Assembly (NCBI RefSeq): GCF_023073355.1 | Contig: NZ_JADPJI010000008.1 | Span: 1 to 64,000, forward strand | Length of the DNA stretch: 64,000 nt | Source: Bradyrhizobium sp. 199 | GTDB lineage: Bacteria > Pseudomonadota > Alphaproteobacteria > Rhizobiales > Xanthobacteraceae | Reading direction: 5' to 3' | Program-made: the position numbers and the translations under genes | Part shown: in pieces, positions 8,085-16,997 of the stretch | How the letters are laid out: the number at the start of each line of letters is the position of its first letter | Position numbering within the stretch: the stretch's first letter is position 1 | The notes under the pieces: model-generated | Database searches by the model: none | The model's input: only the letters and a program-made list of their open reading frames with translations | Told to the model about the DNA's origin: nothing

Positions 8085-10373
8085 GTGCGCCAGATCATAC
8101 CACCGCATTGGAAGCAGAAGGTCCGGAACTTCTTCCTGGACCTCGATGCGCGCATTGACTCCTCGCTGTTCTCCTCGGCCAAGGGCATCCGCGAACTCTA
8201 CGAGCGCTACTCGACCTTCATGGACCGCTTCTATGTCGGGCGGTGGAAGCGCTGGGTGTTCATCGAGCCGCTGTCGGAGGCCGCGACCCTCGGCCTCGGC
8301 GGCCTGGTCGTGATGCTCACCCTCGCCATCCCCGCCTTCCGCGAGACCGCGGACGAGGACTGGCTGAAGAAGTCCGACCTCGCGGTGACCTTCCTCGATC
8401 GCTACGGCAACCCGATCGGCAGCCGCGGCATCAAGCACAACGATTCGATCCCGCTGGAAGATTTTCCGGACGTGCTGATCAAGGCGACGCTGGCGACCGA
8501 AGACCGCCGCTTCTACGAGCATTTCGGCATCGACATCGCCGGCACCGCGCGGGCGCTCGTCACCAACGCCCAGGCCGGCGGCGTCCGCCAGGGCGGCTCG
8601 TCAATCACGCAGCAGCTCGCCAAGAATCTGTTCCTGAGCAACGAGCGCACCATCGAGCGCAAGGTCAACGAGGCCTTCCTCGCGGTCTGGCTGGAATGGC
8701 GCCTGACCAAAAATGAGATCCTCAAGCTGTATCTGGACCGCGCCTATATGGGCGGCGGCACCTTCGGCGTCGACGGCGCGGCGCATTTCTACTTCAACAA
8801 ATCCGCCCGCGACGTGACGCTGGCGGAAGCTGCGATGCTTGCCGGCCTGTTCAAGGCGCCGACCAAATACGCTCCCCACATCAACCTGCCCGCCGCCCGC
8901 GCCCGCGCCAACGTCGTGCTCGACAACCTCGTCGATGCCGGCTTCATGACCGAGGGCCAGGTGTTCGGCGCCCGCCGCAACCCGGCCTTCGCGGTCGACC
9001 GCCGTGATGAGGCCTCGCCGAACTATTATCTCGACTACGCCTTCGACGAGATGCGCAAGCTGGTCGACACCTTCCCGAAGTCGTACACTGAACGCGTCTT
9101 CGTGGTCCGCCTCGCCCTGGACGCCAACGTGCAGAAGGCCGCCGAAGACGCGGTCGAGAACCAGCTGCGCCAGTTCGGCCGCGACTATCACGCGACGCAA
9201 GCCGCGACCGTGGTGTCCGATCTCGACGGCGGCATCCGCGCCATGGTCGGCGGCCGCGACTACGGCGCCAGCCAGTTCAACCGCGCTACCGACGCCTATC
9301 GCCAGCCCGGCTCCTCCTTCAAGCCTTATGTCTACACCACCGCGTTGCTGAACGGCTTCACGCCGAACTCGATCGTGGTCGACGGCCCGGTCTGCATCGG
9401 CAATTGGTGTCCGCAGAACTATGGCCATTCCTATTCCGGCTCGGTGACGCTGACGCAGGCGATCACCCGCTCGATCAACGTCGTGCCGGTGAAGCTGTCG
9501 ATCGCCATCGGCCAGAAGAATGAGCCCAAAGCGCAGAACCCGGCCAAGGTTGGCCGCGCCAAGATCGTCGAGGTCGCGCGCCGCTTCGGCCTCAAGGCGC
9601 CGCTGCCCGACACGCCCTCGCTGCCGATCGGTTCGGACGAAGTCACCGTGCTCGAGCACGCGGTCGCCTACGCGACCTTCCCCAACCGCGGCAAGGCGGT
9701 GACACCGCATTCCGTGCTGGAGGTGCGCACCGGCGCGGGCGATCCGGTCTGGCGCTGGGACCGCGACGGCCCCAAGCCGCGGCAGGCGATCCCCGCCTCC
9801 GTTGCCGCCGACATGGCGGGCATGATGAGCCACGTCGTCAGCGAAGGCACCGCGCGCCGCGCAGCCCTCGACGGCATTCCAACGGCGGGCAAGACCGGCA
9901 CGACCAACGCGTACCGCGATGCCTGGTTCGTCGGCTACACCGGCAATTTCACCTGCGCGGTGTGGTACGGCAATGACGACTATTCACCGACCAATCGCAT
10001 GACCGGCGGCTCGCTGCCGGCGCAGACCTGGCACGACATCATGCTCGCGGCGCATCAGGGCGTCGAGGTCCGGGAGATCCCCGGCATCGGCATGGGCCAG
10101 AAGCTGCCGCCACAGCATGTCAGCAACGCGCAGGCCAATGCGGCGCCGAAGATCCTGGAGACCAAGCCCGGTCCGCCGCCGGTGCTGACCAAGCGCGGCG
10201 CCGACATCCTGGTACGTGTCGAGAAGCTGCTGGACGACGCGGCCAAGACGGCAAAGAAATCGGCCGATGCCGGCACCAAGCCGGCCGGGCCCTCCGCGGC
10301 GACGAGCGCGCTCGCCTTCCCGCAGAACTATGCGGAAGAGAATGCCAACGCCTCCGTCCCGCGCAAGAACTGA
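8085..10373 (+). CDS. Class A penicillin-binding protein, PBP1A family
   Basis: This 762-residue bifunctional peptidoglycan synthase has a cytoplasmic N-terminus, one membrane helix (about 69-87), a GT51 glycosyltransferase domain and a transpeptidase domain. The GT51 catalytic Glu is Glu139 in ATEDRRFYEHFG, followed by GGSSITQQLAKN. The transpeptidase motifs are SxxK at Ser410 (GSSFKP), SIN in TRSINVV, and KTGTT at about 603. The tail after about residue 670 is Ala/Lys-rich. The start is GTG at 8085, which gives an N-terminal basic stretch. It is followed after 9 bases by the DUF1214 gene, suggesting co-transcription. It should polymerise and cross-link murein in the periplasm. Confidence 0.93.
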   Translation: MRQIIPPHWKQKVRNFFLDLDARIDSSLFSSAKGIRELYERYSTFMDRFYVGRWKRWVFIEPLSEAATLGLGGLVVMLTLAIPAFRETADEDWLKKSDLAVTFLDRYGNPIGSRGIKHNDSIPLEDFPDVLIKATLATEDRRFYEHFGIDIAGTARALVTNAQAGGVRQGGSSITQQLAKNLFLSNERTIERKVNEAFLAVWLEWRLTKNEILKLYLDRAYMGGGTFGVDGAAHFYFNKSARDVTLAEAAMLAGLFKAPTKYAPHINLPAARARANVVLDNLVDAGFMTEGQVFGARRNPAFAVDRRDEASPNYYLDYAFDEMRKLVDTFPKSYTERVFVVRLALDANVQKAAEDAVENQLRQFGRDYHATQAATVVSDLDGGIRAMVGGRDYGASQFNRATDAYRQPGSSFKPYVYTTALLNGFTPNSIVVDGPVCIGNWCPQNYGHSYSGSVTLTQAITRSINVVPVKLSIAIGQKNEPKAQNPAKVGRAKIVEVARRFGLKAPLPDTPSLPIGSDEVTVLEHAVAYATFPNRGKAVTPHSVLEVRTGAGDPVWRWDRDGPKPRQAIPASVAADMAGMMSHVVSEGTARRAALDGIPTAGKTGTTNAYRDAWFVGYTGNFTCAVWYGNDDYSPTNRMTGGSLPAQTWHDIMLAAHQGVEVREIPGIGMGQKLPPQHVSNAQANAAPKILETKPGPPPVLTKRGADILVRVEKLLDDAAKTAKKSADAGTKPAGPSAATSALAFPQNYAEENANASVPRKN

Positions 10374-10382
10374 TCGAAACAA

Positions 10383-10961
10383 GTGCGGCTGATCCTGATC
10401 ACATTGACGGCGCTCCTTCTCGCAGGCGTGGTCGGCGTCGGCGCGACCTGGATGACGACGACGCGCGGCACCGAGATCGGCGCGCTGACCATCGGCGCCT
10501 GGACCGCGCGGCCGCGCACCGGCACCGCCGACGTCGATCCCTATTCGCGCGCCACGATCGTCCGTAACGGCGAGCTGCCGATCGGCACCGGGGACGGCGT
10601 CGCCTTCACCGCCACCACTGACGACAAGAAAAAAGCGCTCGACGGCCGCTGCGAGGTCGTCGTCTCCGGCGTGACGCCGCCGGCGCGGTTCTGGACGCTG
10701 ACGCTCTATGACCGCAAGGGCCACCTCGTCGCCAATTCACTCCAGCGCTACGGCTTTACCAGCCAGGAGATCGTGCGGTCGTCCGACGGCTCCTTCGAGA
10801 TCCGCATCGCCTCGCGCTCGCGCGCCGGCAACTGGCTGCCGACTGGCGGCATCGAGCGCTACGCCTTGATGCTGCGGCTCTACGACACGCCGGTTGGCGT
10901 GGCCACCCGCACCCAGCGCGATGCACCGATGCCTTCCATCTCGACGGTGGGCTGCTCATGA
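10383..10961 (+). CDS. DUF1214 domain protein, membrane-anchored
   Basis: The 192-residue protein begins with a signal-anchor helix (about residues 2-23) followed by a DUF1214-type beta-rich domain. The segment ARFWTLTLYDRKG with a downstream NWLPTG is characteristic of the family. The start is GTG at 10383, 9 bases after the PBP gene. Its stop overlaps the next start as ATGA at 10958-10961, so the two are translationally coupled. DUF1214 is often the C-terminal half of a protein whose N-terminal half is DUF1254; here the halves are separate genes in reversed order. Function is not known. Confidence 0.82.
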   Translation: MRLILITLTALLLAGVVGVGATWMTTTRGTEIGALTIGAWTARPRTGTADVDPYSRATIVRNGELPIGTGDGVAFTATTDDKKKALDGRCEVVVSGVTPPARFWTLTLYDRKGHLVANSLQRYGFTSQEIVRSSDGSFEIRIASRSRAGNWLPTGGIERYALMLRLYDTPVGVATRTQRDAPMPSISTVGCS

Positions 10962-11542
10962 TCCGGCTGCTGTTCACCATCGTCGCCGGCGTGGTGCTGG
11001 GCCTCGTGGTCCATCTCGTCAGCGTGCTGGCGCTGCCGCGGATCGCAACGCAGGATGCCTATTCGCGGCTGACGCCGATGACGAAGCTCAACGGCGTCAG
11101 CCAGCTTCCCCTCGCCGATCCGCAGACCTCACCAATGCCGTTCATGGACCCGGCCTTTGCGCTGGCGATCTGCCGCTACGACCTCACAAGCGGGCCGATC
11201 AAGCTCACGGTGCCGGTGAGCCAGGCCTACACCTCGGTGTCGTTCTACACCCGCAACGAGATCGCCTATTACGCCATCAACGACCGCTCTGCGGGCCGCA
11301 AGGTAATCGAGCTCGATTTGATGACGGAAGCGCAGCACAACGAGCTGCCCGAGGACGAAGAGGTCACCGCCGCCGACCGCCTGATCATCGATTCCCCCAG
11401 CGCCACCGGCCTGATCGTGATGAAGGCACTCGCTCCCGAGCCCGGCCTGATGCCGCAGGCGCAGGCAACGCTTGCAGCCGCAAGCTGCGGACCGCAGACC
11501 GATCAGCCCGCCAAGGCCGAGGCGCCGCGCGGCCGGCGCTGA
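10958..11542 (+). CDS. DUF1254 domain protein, membrane-anchored
   Basis: The 194-residue protein starts with a hydrophobic helix (about 2-25) and continues with a DUF1254-like domain: TQDAYSRLTPM, the FMDPAFALAICRYDL segment and a later TSVSFYTRNEIAYYAIND strand pair. It overlaps the DUF1214 gene by 4 bases, so the two products are probably made together and may pair as halves of one fold. Both sit directly downstream of PBP1A, which hints at a cell-envelope role, but that is inference from position only. Confidence 0.8.
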   Translation: MIRLLFTIVAGVVLGLVVHLVSVLALPRIATQDAYSRLTPMTKLNGVSQLPLADPQTSPMPFMDPAFALAICRYDLTSGPIKLTVPVSQAYTSVSFYTRNEIAYYAINDRSAGRKVIELDLMTEAQHNELPEDEEVTAADRLIIDSPSATGLIVMKALAPEPGLMPQAQATLAAASCGPQTDQPAKAEAPRGRR

Positions 11543-11976
11543 CGCGGGGGTTTCGGCAACCTCAAGACAAAACGTGAAAAACAACCCCATGCACAGTAGC
11601 GGGGGCATTGAACTATTGGCTCCTTTGGTCGGCGTGAACAGGGGCTCGGCGGTTTGAGCCTCCATGCCCGTCTTACTGTTCAGCTTTGCCTCGTCGGGCA
11701 AAACACCGGCAGAATGGTAGCATCGAAAATTTCGTAACGCCCGCGCGGAGCAGTCCGTCGCGGCTTTCTCGTGTTGGAGAAGGATCGCCGCGATCGAAGG
11801 AACCCTATCGTTCCCCACAGCAAGCGCGGACACGGATCCCAGCAAGACCGCACTGGAACGGGCCGGTGGCCTGGATTCGCGATGTGTCTGTTCAGACAAT
11901 CAGAGAGGGCGAGTGCGCCTGCGCCTGCTCTCACGATCCGGGAATAAAACGGTCGTCAGTGAACAGTGCGGACACG
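11543..11976. other. Intergenic region, no gene recognised
   Basis: This stretch lies between convergent genes (DUF1254 and the outer-membrane barrel). Several short open frames are present but none shows a domain, a signal sequence or a good ribosome-binding site. Only the terminator at its right edge is recognisable. Confidence 0.45.
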
Positions 11977-11977
11977 C

Positions 11978-12011
11978 AAAAAGGCAAGAAGCCGGCGCAA
12001 GGCCGGCTTCT
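11978..12011 (-). terminator. Rho-independent terminator of the outer-membrane protein gene
   Basis: A perfect 10-bp stem (AGAAGCCGGC / GCCGGCTTCT, 11987-12011) closes on a 5-base loop. Reading leftward it is followed, after GCC, by TTTTT (complement of 11978-11982). It lies 30 bases after the stop of the leftward gene. Confidence 0.9.
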
Positions 12012-12041
12012 GCGAGTTTTGAATGCTGAAGACAGCGAAGC

Positions 12042-12812
12042 TCAATACCGCGCGACGACAGGACCGCCGAACCGATAGTTGATGCGCGCCGTGACCACAT
12101 CGACGTCCTGGCCGATACGATCGACCCGGATGATGCCCCCCACCGGAGCGATCGCACCAGTCGACGACATCGCTACGTCACGGTGACCCATGAACATGTG
12201 GTTGTACTCGACGCCAACCGACCAGTTGGGTGTGAAGCCGTATTCCAAGCCGACGCCCACCGTGCCGCCCCACCGGGTTTCGGTGCCCGAATCGAACACC
12301 ACGTCGCCGGGAATGGTCCGGCCGGCGTACTTGTCGTGGGTGACGGCTGCGCCGCCTTTCACGTACAGGAGGACATTGTTCCAGGTGTAGCCGATCTGTC
12401 CCGTGAAAAGACCGAAAGCGTCGACCTTGGATTGATTTCGGGCGATGATGAAGGTGCTGGAGTTGGATCCGTTGAAATCCGCCCAGTTGCCCTGTGCTTC
12501 GAGTCCGAACACATAGGCTCCCGTCTGCCAGCGGTAGCCGATTTGGCCACCGACCGTACCGCCCGATGCATCGTGGCAGCCTTCAGCACCAGCAGGAACC
12601 ACCGGAAAACCGACGAACTGGGTCATATCCCAGCACTTGCGGCTCGTACCCCAGCCGCCGTTAGCGCCGATGTAGAAGCCGCTCCAGTCGTACATCGCAA
12701 CGGCCATCGGCGGCGCCTTGGTGTACGGACGGGCCGCCAGATCAGCTGCGCTGGCCGGAGCCGCCAAACCCAGAGCCAGTGTTCCGGCCGCAGCCATCAA
12801 AAGCTTCTTCAT
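12042..12812 (-). CDS. Outer-membrane beta-barrel protein, Omp25/RopB-like
   Basis: The 256-residue porin-like protein has a classical signal peptide (basic MKK, hydrophobic core, cleavage near ASA-AD at about 22). The mature start (YDWSGFYIGANGGWG) is typical of the Omp25/31, RopB and heme-binding outer-membrane family of Rhizobiales. Alternating strands follow, and the last strand is NYRFGGPVVARY with a C-terminal aromatic residue, as needed for Bam recognition. A strong Shine-Dalgarno (GGGGAGG) precedes ATG. With its own terminator it looks like an independent, well-expressed gene. Such proteins make up the outer-membrane surface; a specific ligand cannot be read here. Confidence 0.9.
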   Translation of the reverse strand: MKKLLMAAAGTLALGLAAPASAADLAARPYTKAPPMAVAMYDWSGFYIGANGGWGTSRKCWDMTQFVGFPVVPAGAEGCHDASGGTVGGQIGYRWQTGAYVFGLEAQGNWADFNGSNSSTFIIARNQSKVDAFGLFTGQIGYTWNNVLLYVKGGAAVTHDKYAGRTIPGDVVFDSGTETRWGGTVGVGLEYGFTPNWSVGVEYNHMFMGHRDVAMSSTGAIAPVGGIIRVDRIGQDVDVVTARINYRFGGPVVARY

Positions 12813-13240
12813 ACGAGTGCCTCCCCGGGAGAAACGAGATCAATGAATTAGTGCGTTCGCCCACTTGCCGATCCAACCTACGGTATCAACCTGCCGATTG
12901 CTGTAGTTGGCCTGCAACACCACGGCGCAAAAAGAACCAGAAAGTCTCATGCATTTAAGCATTTGGCGGCCCCAAACGCGCTTGGCCGCATCCGGCTATG
13001 CCGATGCGGCGCTTGCGGCCCCCGCCTCGCCACAGGTCACCGGCGGAACTAGGGGCGCCATCGAGGGAAACGAGCTGGCGACGCTTAGCTTCTTTCACCC
13101 CGCGCTGAACCTGGCCATCAATCTAGACGGCTCCTCGTAGGCAAACGAAAGGATAACCGCCGGCCTCTGGCCAGGCGGCAAGTTACCAAAAATGTTCCCG
13201 GGAGGTTTCCTTTTTGCCCACCTTCCTCCATAGTTCGGCT
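12813..13240. other. Upstream region of the outer-membrane gene; no firm gene
   Basis: The right flank of the barrel gene should hold its promoter. A 77-codon plus-strand frame (12907-13140) has no recognisable features and an Ala-rich composition, so I do not call it. T-rich and purine-rich runs at about 13195-13215 precede the next small gene. Confidence 0.4.
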
Positions 13241-13426
13241 ATGGCAAAAGTAAAAGTGAGCTTCAAACCGGTTCGTAAGTCCGAGGGCGAATGGATCATC
13301 ATCGCCGAGTACCCGGGCGCAGAACCCCGAGAGATAACGGGCTTCACGAGCAAGGCCGATATTGACGATTGGATGAATGGAGAGCGTCGGATCTCTTGGC
13401 TCCGGTCACAGGGTTACGCGAAGTGA
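13241..13426 (+). CDS. Small conserved-looking hypothetical protein
   Basis: The 61-residue product has a compact soluble composition: a basic beta-like N-terminus (AKVKVSFKPVRKS), EGEWIIIAEYPG, then a helical DIDDWMNGERRISWLRSQGYAK. It looks like a real small domain, not a random frame, because hydrophobic and charged residues alternate regularly. I prefer ATG 13241 over an in-frame TTG at 13214. No family is recognised. It is part of a cluster of small orphan genes between 13.2 and 14.6 kb. Confidence 0.65.
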   Translation: MAKVKVSFKPVRKSEGEWIIIAEYPGAEPREITGFTSKADIDDWMNGERRISWLRSQGYAK

Positions 13427-13563
13427 CGCGGTAACTTCTTCCTCCGCCTATCGCGTGCGTTTGGCGCGACGCGCGGCGAGGTCTGGCAAATTTGCGGCCA
13501 GCTGTTATGGCCACCAGCGCAAAAGGACGATGCGGCCATGATCAATGGTGCAAGGATCCCGTA

Positions 13564-13749
13564 ATGAGCAAACCGAAACGCTCCGCCGAGCAGCAGATCG
13601 CCGATGAGGCGGACCGAAGGGCGCAAAACCCGAACGGAGCGCGGCAGACCATCGCAGATAGCCAAGCCGACCCAGAGTTTCACGAAAACCACAAGCGTCT
13701 CAGGGCGGAGCGGTTGGCGCGAGATGCGGCGCACAAGTCATCCAAATGA
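13564..13749 (+). CDS. Small charged hypothetical protein
   Basis: The 61-residue protein (MSKPKRSAEQQ...) is very hydrophilic and predicted mostly helical or disordered, rich in Arg, Ala, Asp and Gln, with no membrane segment. ATG 13564 is chosen because the upstream in-frame extension has unrelated composition. Proteins of this appearance are frequent small hypotheticals in Bradyrhizobium; no function can be assigned. Confidence 0.6.
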   Translation: MSKPKRSAEQQIADEADRRAQNPNGARQTIADSQADPEFHENHKRLRAERLARDAAHKSSK

Positions 13750-13980
13750 GTCACCTGGCCGGGTGCGCAACGTTTTGTTCCGCTTTCCCGGGACATTGGA
13801 TCCTCCGCAAACCGGCTCGCGTCCGACGAACCCACGCGTCGCCTTTTGGGCTGCGATTGAGCTCCCGCGGCCTGACCTTTTTCGCCTAGCTACCTTCCGG
13901 CTCCGTGCAGGGCAATCGGATGGCATTTTTCACGAGCTGGGCGCATTGGGGCTCGTTAAAATTGTTGCCCCGCGCTCAGC

Positions 13981-14024
13981 CCTCGTCCTGAGGGCCCGCC
14001 AGCGGCGGGCGTCTCGAAGGATGG
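13981..14024. repeat. Palindromic intergenic repeat (REP-like)
   Basis: The sequence starts CCTCGTCCTGAGG, has a GC-rich inner palindrome (GCCCGCC-AGC-GGCGGGC) and ends CGTCTCGAAGGATGG. This matches a widespread palindromic repeat of the Bradyrhizobium group. It lies in the 350-base gap 13750-14099, which otherwise contains nothing I can identify. Confidence 0.65.
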
Positions 14025-14099
14025 CCAGAAGGCGTTCCCAAATGCAATTGCCTCCGACGCTGTGGGAGGCCAATGGAGGCTTCGGGAACGATCCGGGAT

Positions 14100-14306
14100 T
14101 CACTGAAAATACGAAAGCTGATCTTCCGTAACGACGCGCTCGATCTTCTCGGACTTGCACTTGATGCGGTACCTAACTCGTCCATCGGACTCGATGGGCA
14201 TGTGCTGGACGATCGTGTAAATCATCGGCGGCTCAGTTGCGGCGCGCCCTTGTGGGCCTTGAGCCTGGTGGCGAACGTCTTCATTCAGCTTATAGGCATA
14301 TGGCAT
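14100..14306 (-). CDS. Small hypothetical protein
   Basis: The 68-residue protein has a charged N-terminus and a beta-rich second half (IYTIVQHMPIES-GRVRYRIKCKSEKIERVVTEDQLS) that looks like a small folded domain. It contains a single Cys. It lies 57 bases downstream of another leftward small gene (14364-14603) and could share its transcript. No family is recognised beyond its resemblance to short conserved Bradyrhizobium hypotheticals. Confidence 0.65.
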   Translation of the reverse strand: MPYAYKLNEDVRHQAQGPQGRAATEPPMIYTIVQHMPIESDGRVRYRIKCKSEKIERVVTEDQLSYFQ

Positions 14307-14363
14307 GTTTTTACCTCAACGTTTGCGGGTTCTAACCAGCCCCATGTGTCCCAGGCGGATCCT

Positions 14364-14603
14364 CTAATCCTCGAGAATGGATTTCGTTGCCTCGAATATT
14401 TGTTCCGCCGTACCCTTGATCGTACCCTTCGCCCAAGCCTGAAACACGGTGACGTATGCGCTCTTGTAAGCCGCGTCGTCTGCAGAAAAGTAGACTTCAT
14501 CTGTGGCGATATCCAAGACAAGCGCTCCCTTATCGATGCAAATTTCCTCGACGAGGGCCAGGCGCTCTTCGTGCTCGGCCAGATGACGTTTTACAATGCT
14601 CAT
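14364..14603 (-). CDS. Small acidic hypothetical protein
   Basis: The 79-residue acidic protein is predicted alpha/beta: an N-terminal helix (VKRHLAEHEERLALVEE), then two strands (GALVLDIATDEVYFSA) and C-terminal helices ending in EQIFEATKSILED. GGAGATTC lies just before the ATG as a ribosome-binding site. It precedes the 68-residue gene on the same strand. The function is unknown. Confidence 0.65.
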   Translation of the reverse strand: MSIVKRHLAEHEERLALVEEICIDKGALVLDIATDEVYFSADDAAYKSAYVTVFQAWAKGTIKGTAEQIFEATKSILED

Positions 14604-14983
14604 TGAATCTCCTGCTTGGTACAGACCATATCACGTTCCGGATCTACCCACGCCAGGTGAATATGCCGACGTGGTCGGCAGAAGGTTGAACCATCTTACC
14701 GGAGCAGCCTGTGAACATCGACGAGGGGCCATTGCCTCGGTTCGGCCATGGGCCGCGCCGCACCGACAGGAGCGGCAATGAGAGCGCGCATGCCGGTTTA
14801 TGCGCCTGAAAGACAAGACAAGCCACTGCGGAATTCGATCTGCGCGATGAACTCCGCGACAGCGGCCCGCTCGTTTCAGCAGTTCAGTCTGAGCCGTTAT
14901 CGTAGCTCAGCAAGTGCAGGCGCCAATTGTTGAAGCGAAGCACGGACCAGCCTGCTTTTGGATCTCGTTTGCCGGACTGAATC
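14604..14983. other. Intergenic region, no gene recognised
   Basis: Between the small leftward gene and the cold-shock terminator I see short open frames only. The left end should carry the promoter of the 14364-14603 gene. Confidence 0.4.
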
Positions 14984-15014
14984 AAAACCCCGCTCCCGAT
15001 GGCTCGGGGCGGGG
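14984..15014 (-). terminator. Rho-independent terminator of the cold-shock gene
   Basis: Reading leftward, CCCCGCCCCGA pairs with TCGGGAGCGGGG through an 11-bp stem with one bulged A and a GCCA loop. It is followed by TTTT (complement of 14984-14987). It lies about 60 bases beyond the cold-shock stop codon. Confidence 0.88.
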
Positions 15015-15075
15015 CAGGACCACAAGCTCTGCCAGTACATCCGTGGCTAGAGCGACAGGTCTGTCGTGCTCTTAA

Positions 15076-15285
15076 CTAAGCAGCACGAAGATTTTCGGCA
15101 GCAGACTTGCCGGTACGACGGTCTGCGACGACCTCGTAAGACAACGTCTGACCTTCGTTCAGAGTTCCCATACCGGCGCGTTCGACCGCACTGATGTGAA
15201 CAAAAACGTCGTTGCTGCCGTTTGATGGCTGGATGAAGCCGAAGCCCTTTTGGCTGTTAAACCACTTCACTGTACCTGTGTTCAT
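15076..15285 (-). CDS. Cold-shock domain protein, CspA family
   Basis: The 69-residue single-OB-fold nucleic-acid-binding protein has the family's full length. RNP1 (KGFGFI) and RNP2 (VFVHIS) are intact, with the aromatic residues that stack on bases, and WFNSQKGFGF is diagnostic. It acts in the cytoplasm as an RNA chaperone. AAAGGAAA stands well spaced before the ATG. Whether it is cold-induced cannot be told; alphaproteobacterial genomes carry several paralogues with different regulation. Confidence 0.95.
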   Translation of the reverse strand: MNTGTVKWFNSQKGFGFIQPSNGSNDVFVHISAVERAGMGTLNEGQTLSYEVVADRRTGKSAAENLRAA

Positions 15286-15952
15286 CAGGTTTCCTTTCGT
15301 ACGCGCAGGACCCGGCGCGCAGAGTTGCGGCCAGTGGTCCGGTTAGTCGATGTGGAGAATGTCTGAAACGTGCGCGCCGTCAGGATATGAGGCGAAAGCG
15401 GAACAGTTGTTCGGCCAGTATCGATGGAACAGACAATACACCAGCAATTGAGAGACTTCAAGGAGGAAGCCAACGGTGCATCACGCGGGCGCTCATTGCT
15501 GCTCGAACACATTGCAACGATGCTGATGAGGTAGGCCTTCCGAGAACCGGCCCATCGCCTAACGCGCGTCGGACGATGGGCCGTTCCGGGTGGATGACGC
15601 AGACCTGGAGGGGTCCAGGGATCGCGCCACAGACCGGTATCTCAATCGACCGACGAGCGAGTCGTTCCTGTCAGAAGCCCAAACAGAAGCCACTCCACCG
15701 CCGGCCCCGTCGAGCGCTCTCAGCCTTGTTGGCCGCGAGAGCTTGTCTTGGATGTAGCTGCGACCTTCCCCGATCTCGAGCGGGCGGTTCACGCAAGGGG
15801 TGGGGGTGGGATGCAACGATCTCGCGGAAAGATTCTGGATTGCGTCGCTGCGCTTCAATGACGAGGAGAGTTGCCGTAGCCGAACTGCTATTCTCTCCGC
15901 CGTACCAGGTCCCCATCGATGTCGGATCCGGATTGCCACCTTCGCTCACAAA
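15286..15952. other. 667-base gap with a cold-shock leader and a decayed repeat
   Basis: The left end should contain the promoter and 5' leader of the cold-shock gene. Open frames cross the rest on both strands, but their translations are Arg/Ser-rich without domains. One contains the peptide produced when a palindromic repeat (15833-15870) is read through, so I treat the region as non-coding. Confidence 0.45.
15833..15870. repeat. Half copy of a palindromic repeat
   Basis: AGATTCTGGATTGCGTCGCT and the following GCGCTTCAATGACGA closely match the right arm of the complete palindromic element at 44604-44685. The left arm is missing, so this is a truncated or decayed copy. Confidence 0.6.
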
Positions 15953-16909
15953 TCAAGAATTCCGCTCCGAACCGCTCTCCTCGACGACCAGTTCCGTCAG
16001 CCATGCGACGCCCGCATCCATCACGGCCGCCTTAGTTGCGACGGCCTGGATCACATCCGATTTGCGCTCGATCGGAAGTTCGACGGCGGCGAGCCCGAAG
16101 CGGGCTGCATAGCTGTCGAGCAGACGGCGCGGCAATGCCGCAATCATATCGGAATTCGAAAGCTGGCTGAGGGCCATCATGAAGGTCGGCACGGTCATGG
16201 CAACGCGGCGCTGCAGGCCGCGCTTTCCCAACAAGTCATCGACAAAACTGCGGGGGTCGCCGTCGAGGGACACGAGGAGGTGCTGAGCCTTGCAAAACGC
16301 GGAGAGAGTCCGAGTGCGCGCGAACGAGTGCCCTTTGCGCATCGCGACGACGAAGTCTTCATTGTAAAGCCGTCGCGCTTCGAAGCGCTTCGGCAGCGTA
16401 CGCAGGGGCAGGATGGCCAGATCGATGTCGCGCTTTTCCAGCTTCTGCAGGCTGTCCTGCCAAGGGTGCTCCCGCGCGCCTGTGTGCCGTCCGGGCATAA
16501 GATGAATTAGGGCCAGATCGACCCGGGGCGCCTTCTTCCTGAGCCGCTCTGCAAGCGGGATCATCAGCGAGGCCATGATCCCATCGGGCGCGCCGATCAC
16601 GAAACGGCGGCTGCTGGTCGACGCATCGAAGGGGGCTGCCGAGGCCATCACACGTCCCACGCGGGCCAGAATGTCCGCCACGGGATCGCCAAGCTCCAGT
16701 GCCCGCACCGTTGGCACGACACCCTTCGGAGTGCGCAGGAAAAGAGGGTCATTGAATAAATGCCGCAGTCGCCCGAGCGAGTGGCTTACGGCGGATGGCG
16801 TAATGTTCAGACGGCTGGCTGCACGCGCCACATGGCCCTCCTCCAATACGGTGTGGAAGAGGACGAGCAAGTTGAGATCTACTTTCGATAGATGAATCTG
16901 GTTCAGCAT
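15953..16909 (-). CDS. LysR-family transcriptional regulator
   Basis: The 318-residue protein has an N-terminal winged helix-turn-helix (ARAASRLNITPSAVSHSLGRLR, about 30-51) and a periplasmic-binding-protein-like effector domain. The wording of the HTH resembles the NodD/NahR/PcpR-like branch. It is divergent from the NTF2-like exported protein gene starting at 16998, with about 88 bases between the starts. The usual LysR arrangement makes that gene its likely target. The effector is unknown. Confidence 0.92.
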   Translation of the reverse strand: MLNQIHLSKVDLNLLVLFHTVLEEGHVARAASRLNITPSAVSHSLGRLRHLFNDPLFLRTPKGVVPTVRALELGDPVADILARVGRVMASAAPFDASTSSRRFVIGAPDGIMASLMIPLAERLRKKAPRVDLALIHLMPGRHTGAREHPWQDSLQKLEKRDIDLAILPLRTLPKRFEARRLYNEDFVVAMRKGHSFARTRTLSAFCKAQHLLVSLDGDPRSFVDDLLGKRGLQRRVAMTVPTFMMALSQLSNSDMIAALPRRLLDSYAARFGLAAVELPIERKSDVIQAVATKAAVMDAGVAWLTELVVEESGSERNS

Positions 16910-16997
16910 AATGCTGAAGACATATCACTGGATTCACGTATCACAAAGCCCTACCGGTTTCCTCGCACCAAGTAGCGCCCAGCCCGAAAGAGGTCAT

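Noticed and set aside
12907..13140. 77-codon frame upstream of the small 13241 gene
   Set aside because: The translation is Ala/Leu-rich with no signal, domain or ribosome-binding site, and it lies in the outer-membrane gene's upstream region.
15387..16112. 241-codon frame right of the cold-shock gene
   Set aside because: It reads through a palindromic repeat and into the antisense of the LysR gene; the translation is Arg/Ser-rich without domains.
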